From Deltaproteobacteria bacterium (GTDB lineage: Bacteria > Desulfobacterota > Binatia > UBA12015), in NCBI GenBank assembly GCA_003447545.1, contig DLYX01000487.1, forward strand, positions 1 to 5,056: a stretch of DNA of 5,056 bases, read 5' to 3'. The number at the start of each line of letters is the position of its first letter. Within the stretch, counting starts at the first letter, position 1. The notes beneath the pieces were generated by a model. It was not told the DNA's origin, searched no databases, and saw only the letters and a program-made list of their open reading frames with translations. A program made the position numbers and the translations under genes. Shown here in pieces: positions 1-5,056 of the stretch.

Positions 1-412
1 AGAGAACCGAACCACTCGCCGACAACCCGACCAGCGCCCTCTTCTGCCGACCACCGGACCATAGTCCGCCTCCGGCGACGAAGCCTTCCGCAGTTTCGGC
101 GATCGCTACGCCTAAATCCATTTGCCCCGAGGTGCCCACCTGCGTTTGCCACTGCTCGTTGCCGTCCGCATCGACCTTGATCACCAGCATATCCGTCGAA
201 CCTTCCAGTTGCTGGGACTCGTGGGTATGGCCGATCGCAATATAACCGCCGTCGGAGGTCGGATGCCCCTCGTGGACGTGCTCCTCGAAATTCGTGCCGA
301 GGCCAACATGCCATTGGACCTCCGGTTCACCTGCGAGAGCCCACCCGGCACTCAGAGTTGAAAGGGTCACTGCCAAAACAGCCGTCAAAGGTCGGAAAAC
401 AAAAAAGATCAC
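1..412 (-). CDS. Secreted beta-propeller-like repeat protein, N-terminal part (runs off left edge)
   Basis: Only the first 137 codons are in the window. I chose the GTG at 412-410 because a purine-rich AGGGG lies 7 bases upstream, an in-frame TAG sits at 430-428 and no other start lies between. The first 27 residues look like a signal peptide: a hydrophobic core (VLAVTLSTLSAG) followed by WALA, with likely cleavage before GEPE, so the product is probably exported. The mature part shows two aligned units of about 50 residues. Unit 1 runs from QW at residues 33-34 through SDGGYIAIG (53-61) to DMLVIKVDADGN (84-95 region); unit 2 starts at QWQTQVG (87-93) and continues through AEGFVAGGG to ALVGLSASGS. 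The pattern W-x-x-x-x-G, DGG(Y/F)I, then (L/V)IK(V/T)DxxGN is known from extracellular beta-propeller-like repeat proteins of no fixed function. Unit 1 is unusually rich in histidine. The exported repeat assignment is fairly sure; the function is unknown. Confidence 0.8.
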   Translation of the reverse strand, partial: MIFFVFRPLTAVLAVTLSTLSAGWALAGEPEVQWHVGLGTNFEEHVHEGHPTSDGGYIAIGHTHESQQLEGSTDMLVIKVDADGNEQWQTQVGTSGQMDLGVAIAETAEGFVAGGGLWSGGRQKRALVGLSASGSVL

Positions 413-427
413 ATTTTCACCCCTACC

Positions 428-604
428 CTAACGGCACAAACGAGCAACGAACATTCCGCCGAGCGATCCTTGGCGATTTTCGTCTCGCTCGCAGCGAATT
501 CGGACTTGAGAATTCCGTGCGGGCACAAATCCGGCAGACGGGATGCAAACCTGCTTCCGATTGAATACACGAACCTCCGAGGCCGGCCCAGCAGAATATC
601 CCAA
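428..604 (-). CDS. Possible small leader ORF (58 residues, TTG start)
   Basis: A short open frame reads from a TTG at 604-602 to a TAG at 430-428. Its only strong support is a perfect Shine-Dalgarno sequence ending 5 bases before the TTG. A GTG at 610-608 would also open the frame but overlaps that Shine-Dalgarno sequence. The product (begins LGYSAGPASEVRVFNRK, read with Met first) has no signal peptide, membrane segment or domain I recognise, and is rich in Arg. It lies in the same frame as the secreted protein at 412, separated by one stop codon and 15 bases, so it could be a leader or upstream regulatory ORF. It may equally be chance, because the segment lies in an intergenic region. Low confidence. 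Confidence 0.22.
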   Translation of the reverse strand: MGYSAGPASEVRVFNRKQVCIPSAGFVPARNSQVRIRCERDENRQGSLGGMFVARLCR

Positions 605-627
605 AATCACCTCCTAAATCCGGCAGA
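527..627. repeat. 12-bp direct repeat pair in divergent intergenic region
   Basis: AAATCCGGCAGA occurs at 527-538 and again at 616-627, 89 bases apart in the same orientation. Twelve identical bases twice in about 270 bases is unlikely by chance. The second copy directly abuts the strong minus-strand Shine-Dalgarno sequence. It could be a regulator-binding pair or the trace of a short duplication; the flanking bases of the two copies differ. Confidence 0.45.
606..615 (-). promoter_or_regulatory. Perfect extended Shine-Dalgarno sequence
   Basis: The minus strand reads AGGAGGTGAT, complementary over all 10 bases to the usual 3' end of bacterial 16S rRNA. It is much stronger than the ribosome sites of the other genes here. 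The only start at proper spacing is the TTG at 604-602. Surrounding bases do not match the rest of 16S rRNA, so this is not a 16S fragment. Confidence 0.5.
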
Positions 628-650
628 TATTTGCCTTCGTTCGCATGCGC

Positions 651-679
651 ATTGCAGCCTCAGCCCACCCTGCCTACAA
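651..679 (-). promoter_or_regulatory. Weak opposing promoter-like pair on minus strand
   Basis: The same segment read on the minus strand gives TTGTAG (679-674), a 17-base spacer and TGCAAT (656-651). It would fire towards the strong Shine-Dalgarno sequence and the secreted-protein gene. The -10 is poor because the conserved second-position A is G, so this is weaker than its plus-strand partner. Confidence 0.2.
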
Positions 680-680
680 T
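652..680 (+). promoter_or_regulatory. Candidate promoter giving a leaderless PhyH transcript
   Basis: TTGCAG (652-657) and TACAAT (675-680) are separated by 17 bases. The -10 matches TATAAT at 5 of 6 positions and keeps the key A at position 2 and the final T; the -35 matches TTGACA only at TTG. Transcription would begin near 687, which is the A of the PhyH ATG. This fits the absence of a Shine-Dalgarno sequence before that ATG. Sequence inference only. Confidence 0.4.
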
Positions 681-686
681 CCGCCG

Positions 687-1631
687 ATGAAAAAGCCCCA
701 AAGAGATCTGACCCAGTCCGAGAGGGAAAGCTTTCATGAGCGGGGCGTCGTTATTGCCTCCGGACTCTTCTCTCAAGATTGTCTTGACCATCTGGCAAGC
801 GACATCGATCAAGTCGTCCAGGAGCCGGGGCCGATGGCCGGGCCGATCTCCGTGCCAGAAGAAAAATTTAGCGGTGATCTTTTTCTCTGGAAGACCAACG
901 ATGGATTTCGGGATTGGATCTTCAACTCGCCTGCTGCCCAAATTGCCCATCAGGCATTGGGCGGCCGCAGCATCCGCCACTTTTATGACCAGCTCTTCGT
1001 CAAACCTGCCGGCTGCCACCTCCCGACACCGTGGCATCAGGACATCACGTTCTGGCCGGTCGATGTGGAGAGCCGGAATTTCTGTTCGATCTGGATCACG
1101 CTCGACCCGGTTACTTCGGCGTCCAGTGGACTGGAGTTCATCATCGGGTCCCATCGGTGGCCGGAGCGGTTCAAGGCAATCACGCCCCATGACGATCCCT
1201 ATATGCGCGACTCTCCGTTCACCTGGCCTCCGGCGATCGACGAGAACCGTGAAGCCTACGAGATTTACTCCCCGGAACTCGGGGCCGGCGATTGCCTGAT
1301 CTTTGATGCCCACATCTTGCACGGCTCGAGCGGCAACCATACCACCGACCAGCCAAGACGCGCCTTCTCTTCACGCTGGTTCCGGGACGAAGTCCTCTAT
1401 GATCCCCGGCATGCGACCATGCCCCTGTTATGGACACACGGTCTCGAGAGGGGCGACCCCTTGCGGGGCGACTTGTTTCCGCAAGTCCTTCCGCGGACAC
1501 TGGACGGCGAATGCGCCCGGCAACATGGTCCGGCGGAGGGCCCGGACGAAGACCTGCTGCGTACGTTTCTCGAAGCCGTCGCCTCGGTGCCACAATTTCC
1601 CGAATCCCTGCCGGCGCCGCCGACAGATTGA
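687..1631 (+). CDS. Phytanoyl-CoA dioxygenase (PhyH) family protein
   Basis: This 314-residue protein is a probable cytoplasmic non-haem Fe(II)/2-oxoglutarate-dependent oxygenase of the PhyH family, which hydroxylates diverse lipid and small-molecule substrates; the substrate cannot be read from sequence. The double-stranded beta-helix signature is intact. The iron ligands are H117 and D119 in PWHQDITFW, and distal H212 in DAHILHGSSGN. A likely 2-oxoglutarate-binding arginine is R225 in the RRAFSSRWF stretch. The core segment FYDQLFVKPAG (99-109) and SSGLEFIIGSHRW (146-158) are also typical. There is no signal peptide, and the length is normal for the family. I prefer the ATG at 687 over the in-frame ATG at 645: the extra 14 residues look non-conserved and the candidate promoter lies between the two starts. 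Neither start has a good Shine-Dalgarno sequence. The gene is divergent from the secreted repeat protein and convergent with the multicopper oxidase. Confidence 0.9.
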   Translation: MKKPQRDLTQSERESFHERGVVIASGLFSQDCLDHLASDIDQVVQEPGPMAGPISVPEEKFSGDLFLWKTNDGFRDWIFNSPAAQIAHQALGGRSIRHFYDQLFVKPAGCHLPTPWHQDITFWPVDVESRNFCSIWITLDPVTSASSGLEFIIGSHRWPERFKAITPHDDPYMRDSPFTWPPAIDENREAYEIYSPELGAGDCLIFDAHILHGSSGNHTTDQPRRAFSSRWFRDEVLYDPRHATMPLLWTHGLERGDPLRGDLFPQVLPRTLDGECARQHGPAEGPDEDLLRTFLEAVASVPQFPESLPAPPTD

Positions 1632-1658
1632 ACCCTGAGCGCGCCTAATCGCTACCCA

Positions 1659-1684
1659 AGCGGGTGCCGTGATGGCCCACCGCT
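1659..1684. terminator. Imperfect hairpin between convergent genes
   Basis: Arms at 1660-1668 (GCGGGTGCC) and 1674-1683 (GGCCCACCGC) pair around a GTGAT loop with one bulged A and one mismatch, and an outer A-T pair at 1659/1684. It sits between the PhyH stop (1631) and overlaps the stop codon of the multicopper oxidase (1685-1683). No T-run follows on either strand, so intrinsic termination is doubtful. Confidence 0.25.
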
Positions 1685-2639
1685 ACTTCGGTGCAAAGAT
1701 CCCGCCCGGGTTGATGCCGTAATGGAACACGCGCGCCATGCCGGCGGCCAAATGATAAAGATTGTGGCAGTGGAAGAACCAATGGCCGGGGTTGTCGGCC
1801 AAAAACTCGAAGTCGACATGCTGGCCCGGCGCCACACCGACCGTATCTTTCATGGCCGCGTTGCCCTGCCCCCAATTTCCCGGTTTTGCCAAAAGGCGAA
1901 AGAAGTGGCCATGCAAATGCATCGGATGAACCATCATGGTCTTGTTCGTGAGGCGGACACGTACCCGATCACCGTACTCGATGTTCAGAGGAACATTCTC
2001 GGCGACTGACTCGGGCACGTATAGCTCGGGGTAGTATTTGCCGCTCAACGACCATAGATACTTCTGCATCATACCTCCCAGCTCAAGCTCGAACGTCTTG
2101 ATCGGCCCCTCCGGCCGCGTTGTATCGTAAGGAGACCGCAAGGCTGCATAGTCCGGCAACCCTCCGGCCCTGCCGGAGAAATCCGGCCTTTCGAAGTTGG
2201 GTACAGGTTTGACATCTCCGGTATGGATCACCCCAACCACCTGGTTCGCCTGGCCCAGACAAGCCCAATGCAAGGAGAAGCTTCCGGACTCCTTGATCGT
2301 CACGAGAACATCATATCGCTCCGCGGTACAAATCGTGAGATTATCTACAGTCACCGGTTCACATGGATTTCCATCCGTCTCGATGATCGTCATCTCATGC
2401 CCATCAAGGGCCACACGAAAAGTAGTCGCCGTCGATCCATTGATCAGGCGAAGACGCAGCCGGTCACCCGCCTTGCAGGCAAACGTCCATGGGTCCTTGT
2501 TCGAACCTGCGTTCAGCAGGAAACCGGGATAGTTCACATCCACATTGAACGGCTTGTTCGCCCCGGGCAGGTTGTAGAGGTCGCCGGTGGGCTCCTTTAC
2601 CGCTTCCGTCTGCGGTTGCTCACCGCGAATTTGCGGCAC
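1683..2639 (-). CDS. Multicopper oxidase, 5'-truncated (domains 2 and 3 only); probable pseudogene
   Basis: The 318 codons match the second and third cupredoxin domains of a three-domain multicopper oxidase (laccase/CopA-like). Such enzymes oxidise organic substrates or metal ions and reduce O2 to water. Domain 2 shows AGDRLRLRLING (57-68) and DGHEMTIIETDG (79-90). Domain 3 holds a full set of C-terminal copper ligands: H238, H241 and H243 in HPMHLHGH, and H290, C291, H292, H296 and M301 in HCHNLYHLAAGM. Domain 1, which supplies the HWHG and HxH ligands of the trinuclear centre, and the export signal are absent. The frame stays open only to a TAA at 2705-2703, and that stretch is antisense to another gene's repeats. 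The start given is the GTG at 2639-2637, which has no clear ribosome site. Without domain 1 the trinuclear site cannot form, so I infer an inactive remnant. Identification of the family is sure; a short expressed product cannot be excluded. Confidence 0.85.
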   Translation of the reverse strand: MPQIRGEQPQTEAVKEPTGDLYNLPGANKPFNVDVNYPGFLLNAGSNKDPWTFACKAGDRLRLRLINGSTATTFRVALDGHEMTIIETDGNPCEPVTVDNLTICTAERYDVLVTIKESGSFSLHWACLGQANQVVGVIHTGDVKPVPNFERPDFSGRAGGLPDYAALRSPYDTTRPEGPIKTFELELGGMMQKYLWSLSGKYYPELYVPESVAENVPLNIEYGDRVRVRLTNKTMMVHPMHLHGHFFRLLAKPGNWGQGNAAMKDTVGVAPGQHVDFEFLADNPGHWFFHCHNLYHLAAGMARVFHYGINPGGIFAPK

Positions 2640-2819
2640 GATGCCCGCCCGGACGAAAGCGCCTCCAACACCATCATCATCTTCGACGGAATCGCCTCGG
2701 ATTTATACAATATCGACTTATGCGTGGAGGGCGCCGATCCGGGCGTTGCGCAAAGCAATGTCGTGATCATCTTCGACGGCGCCGAGGGGGACACTTACAA
2801 TATAAGCACATGTGGCTGA
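2640..2819 (+). pseudogene. 3' remnant of a gene encoding 30-residue repeats
   Basis: The plus strand encodes 59 residues ending at TGA (2817-2819), with two units of a 30-residue repeat: S-N-x-x-I-I-F-D-G-x-x-x-D-x-Y-N-I-x-x-C. The cores lie at 2664-2723 and 2754-2813, exactly 90 bases apart, with 12 of 20 residues identical. The protein then ends one residue after the second core. The weak match continues upstream to about 2643 (A and P of the linker), then stops. The open frame continues back to 2223, but that part is simply antisense to the multicopper oxidase and lacks the repeat. I therefore read this as the tail of a larger repeat protein that has lost its 5' end. One Cys per unit and regular hydrophobic strands suggest an extracellular beta-rich repeat. 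I do not recognise the family. Confidence 0.5.
2664..2813 (+). repeat. Two tandem 90-bp coding repeat units
   Basis: Unit cores at 2664-2723 and 2754-2813 share the identical 14-base stretch ATCATCTTCGACGG and a common TACAATAT motif at matching positions. Synonymous and conservative changes elsewhere show the units diverged while under protein-level constraint, which supports the plus strand as the coding strand. Confidence 0.65.
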
Positions 2820-2883
2820 CGCTCAGGCTTCCCCTGAAAACAACCAAAACGACACCGAGGCCCGAGGCGGGTGCGAAAACCGC
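2820..2883. other. Short spacer with no gene
   Basis: This 64-base spacer lies between the repeat-protein remnant and the DUF3604 stop codon. It holds a 5-bp hairpin (TCAGG 2823-2827 with CCTGA 2833-2837) that is not followed by a T-run in either direction. I see no convincing terminator for the DUF3604 gene. Confidence 0.4.
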
Positions 2884-5043
2884 TTAGCTCTGCGGTCCGA
2901 TGTCGAGGAAAATCGGTGAGGACCAGGCGCGTTCCTCGACCAGCCCAAGACAATCCGCGACAGGTGGTCCATGCTCGCCGCCACCCTGACAAATATTCCC
3001 GCGGACACATACGCCATTCTCGTTACGTTCACACGCCAGAGGATCTCCGTTGACGGCCAGCGACGACTCCTGAATGGCGCGGACGTAGTATACGGTTTCG
3101 CGGGGTGCCTCGGAAAATTCCGGGTCCTCGAAAGACACCCGACAGCCCGCTTCGTTGTTCGGACAATCGAGCACCTTCCAGGGATCTTCGATCAAGGAAC
3201 CCACCGCCTCGCCGGACGCTCTCTGCGGTCGGATCCGTACGACCTCGATTCGGGAGATCGCGCGCCGGTTCTCACCGGGGAAATAGCACTCGCCCAGACA
3301 TAATCGCTGCAGGCGTTCCGGTGACAGACGTTGTTCGACCACCTCGGGGCAGCCCGGGCGCTGCTCGAACGCGCCGGCGGCTCGCACCTGGAAGCGCGGC
3401 GTTCCGGAGAACGCGATCTCGCTCCCCATCGGCACCCGCTCCCCATCGGACTGCAGCAGATCGAACCACAACAAGATCCGATCGCCCGAGGTGCCATAGA
3501 CTTCGCGTCGATCAAGGGCGTTAAAAATCGAGGTACGGTCGCGCCCCTCGGCATGGACCGCGACAAGCCCACCGGTGTAGTAGAACGAACTGACACGAGC
3601 ATCTCGCCAGTCCGAGCCCATGGCAGCACCATCCGTCATGGCCGTGCGACCGAACTCCTTGTAACCCGAACCCGCCCGCGCACGATGGTTGTCACTCGAA
3701 CCCATCAGCCCCAATCGAAACCGCTTGGGCTTCCCTTCCTCGGCAAAATCTCCCACCGCGAGCGCGTACTGCGCACTGCCGCCGGGTCGGTAGTTGAACG
3801 CCGGCAGAAAGGCGCCCTGCAATTGACCACAATCACCGAAGTCCTCGATGGTACTTCCCTCGACCGCAGCTGCGGGGTTCCGGAAAGATCCGGCGGCGGT
3901 GCGCGCGCGCGCGGCCTCAACCTTCGCCTGGCATGCCGCGCTGTCGGGTTCAGGGCATCGCGCCCGCACGATCTCGCCGGCCCTCCAACAGCAGGGTTCG
4001 AATTCGGAGGTGGGCTCCTGGCAAGTCGCCTCCCCCGGAGCCGCCTCGGACGTCTGGTTCAGCTCGACGAAGACCTCGGAATTACCATGGCCCGAGTAGA
4101 CCTCCACCAGACGCTGTCGCGAGGGGTCGTGAAAGGCGCCGCCCAGCTGGAGGGCCAGATCCTGCCCCTTCGGATTGGTCGTGCCCCATGCCAGGCCGTG
4201 CGGAATGACAATCGCCGGCAGGTCCCATTGATCCAGCTTTTCAAACAGGTCTGCGGGCGTCGGGGCCATCTCGAAGCAATCCGCCGGAAGCTCCCGAACG
4301 TCAACGCCGGGCTCGCATTCGTCTCGGCTGAAGGCCGCGAGAGTCGCCCGGTGCACATCGGCATATTGACCCCATCGATCCAGGTCGCCCAACGACAGTC
4401 CCAGCCCCAACAGCCCCCACGCCACATTCCCAAAGCCCGCGGAGGCAATCGGTCGCAGCGGCACCTCACCTTCCTCCGTGCCCAGCAAGACGATATTTTT
4501 GTGCCCGAAATGGGTCTCGGGAGTTCTTCCGATCTGCGACCACTCCCAACCGAGAAAGGATACCAGATCAGGATTGGTCGGATCGCCAGAAACTTGATTA
4601 CAGTTGCGAATCACTTCACGGGTAAGTGCCCATTCGCTCGACGTGAGGGACTCCGCATGATCGTTGATACTCCAGAAGTCGAGGGCGGAACAAAAGCGGG
4701 CGAAGTCGCATGCATCCGCCGGCGGATGAACCCCCTCTCCATGCAGGGCCGGCACACCCTGTGTCATTGCATCCGTCGAGTAGGAAGTGTGGACGTGCAA
4801 ATCGCCAAAAAGGATCTGCTTCTGCGAACCCATCCCCAGAGCCTCGGCGGCCTCAGTCCGGCGACCTTCACGCTCCCGGACGTGTTTCTCGGGCAACCGT
4901 TCAAGAGCAATCTCGCCCGAACGCGGCCAGTCAGAACGATTTGCATTCCAATAGAAACCGCCAAGGACAAACGAAAAAATGACCACGGCGAGGGCAAGGA
5001 CTGCGAGCAGCCCCACAAGAAGATTTCGAACAAGCCGCCCCAT
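2884..5043 (-). CDS. DUF3604 domain protein, membrane-anchored, PHP-like
   Basis: A complete 719-residue protein of the DUF3604 family (Pfam PF12228), whose function is not established. Residues 8-31 form one transmembrane segment after basic R3 and R6, so the protein is probably anchored with its bulk in the periplasm. Motifs resemble the PHP phosphoesterase fold: GDLHVHTSYSTDA (H83, H85), SINDHAE (D128, H129), GWEW (E167), THFGHKNI (H178, H181), IPHGLAWG (H282), YSGHGNSE (H319) and GSSDNH (D451, H453). These likely bind a metal cluster for hydrolysis; the substrate is unknown. The C-terminal third (about 520-719) follows REVYGTSGDRI and looks beta-rich. Twenty cysteines follow the anchor, an even number that suits disulfides in an exported protein. 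The ATG at 5043-5041 gives the anchor directly; only 13 bases upstream are visible, with a weak GAGA. Length is slightly above the usual 600-odd residues. Confidence 0.9.
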   Translation of the reverse strand: MGRLVRNLLVGLLAVLALAVVIFSFVLGGFYWNANRSDWPRSGEIALERLPEKHVREREGRRTEAAEALGMGSQKQILFGDLHVHTSYSTDAMTQGVPALHGEGVHPPADACDFARFCSALDFWSINDHAESLTSSEWALTREVIRNCNQVSGDPTNPDLVSFLGWEWSQIGRTPETHFGHKNIVLLGTEEGEVPLRPIASAGFGNVAWGLLGLGLSLGDLDRWGQYADVHRATLAAFSRDECEPGVDVRELPADCFEMAPTPADLFEKLDQWDLPAIVIPHGLAWGTTNPKGQDLALQLGGAFHDPSRQRLVEVYSGHGNSEVFVELNQTSEAAPGEATCQEPTSEFEPCCWRAGEIVRARCPEPDSAACQAKVEAARARTAAGSFRNPAAAVEGSTIEDFGDCGQLQGAFLPAFNYRPGGSAQYALAVGDFAEEGKPKRFRLGLMGSSDNHRARAGSGYKEFGRTAMTDGAAMGSDWRDARVSSFYYTGGLVAVHAEGRDRTSIFNALDRREVYGTSGDRILLWFDLLQSDGERVPMGSEIAFSGTPRFQVRAAGAFEQRPGCPEVVEQRLSPERLQRLCLGECYFPGENRRAISRIEVVRIRPQRASGEAVGSLIEDPWKVLDCPNNEAGCRVSFEDPEFSEAPRETVYYVRAIQESSLAVNGDPLACERNENGVCVRGNICQGGGEHGPPVADCLGLVEERAWSSPIFLDIGPQS

Positions 5044-5056
5044 CGTCTGATCTCGG

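Noticed and set aside
122..361. 79-residue plus-strand frame at the left edge
   Set aside because: It is antisense to the secreted repeat protein, whose signal peptide and repeated units are clear.
496..515. Two GAATTC palindromes 14 bases apart as an operator
   Set aside because: Six-base palindromes are common by chance and nothing else supports an operator here.
606..615. ATCACCTCCT on the plus strand as a 16S rRNA 3' end
   Set aside because: Flanking bases do not match 16S rRNA; the minus-strand reading as a Shine-Dalgarno sequence explains it better.
736..1299. 187-residue plus-strand frame inside the PhyH gene
   Set aside because: Out-of-frame reading of the same gene with a low-complexity Ser/Arg-rich product, typical of GC-rich shadows.
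660..1340. 226-residue minus-strand frame under the PhyH gene
   Set aside because: It is the shadow of a gene with intact catalytic motifs; its translation is Arg-rich and has no domain or ribosome site.
2223..2639. Plus-strand open frame that precedes the 30-residue repeats
   Set aside because: It is antisense to well-conserved multicopper oxidase domain 2 and contains no repeat or recognisable domain; only the part from about 2640 has independent support.
2597..2794. 65-residue minus-strand frame over the repeat remnant, as the missing oxidase domain 1
   Set aside because: It contains no HWHG or HxH copper motif and is simply antisense to the plus-strand repeats.
3192..3632. 146-residue minus-strand frame inside the DUF3604 gene
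   Set aside because: Out-of-frame shadow of a continuous 719-residue gene with motifs on both sides of this segment.

Overview
This 5,056-base window holds four recognisable protein genes and one gene remnant from a GC-rich bacterium. A secreted protein with an N-terminal signal peptide, a membrane-anchored and cysteine-rich DUF3604 protein, and a multicopper oxidase of the periplasmic type together suggest a Gram-negative host. The gene mix fits a proteobacterial, myxobacterial or similar environmental lineage, but nothing in the window fixes the taxon.

Layout. Positions 1-412 (minus) carry the start of a secreted protein made of about 50-residue beta-propeller-like repeats; it runs off the left edge. 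Positions 413-686 form a divergent intergenic region with several regulatory-looking features: a perfect 10-base Shine-Dalgarno sequence on the minus strand, a possible 58-residue leader ORF, a perfect 12-base direct repeat, and a nearly symmetric promoter-like pair of hexamers. Positions 687-1631 (plus) encode a complete phytanoyl-CoA dioxygenase (PhyH) family protein, an Fe(II)/2-oxoglutarate oxygenase. It converges on a multicopper oxidase (1683-2639, minus) that keeps cupredoxin domains 2 and 3 but lacks domain 1. Touching it at about 2640 is the 3' end of an unrelated plus-strand gene (to 2819) that encodes two copies of a 30-residue repeat. After a 64-base spacer with no visible gene, positions 2884-5043 (minus) encode a complete 719-residue DUF3604 protein with PHP-like metal-binding motifs and an N-terminal membrane anchor.

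Working together. The genes do not form one obvious operon. The PhyH gene and the repeat-protein gene are divergent and may share a control region. The most distinctive point is the junction near 2640, where two genes that have both lost their 5' parts meet head to head. One deletion across the shared promoter region of a divergent gene pair would leave exactly this pattern, although an assembly join is also possible. I see no RNA genes, CRISPR array, insertion sequence, transposase or phage genes. No complete undescribed system is evident; the DUF3604 protein, whose function is not established, is the largest unknown.
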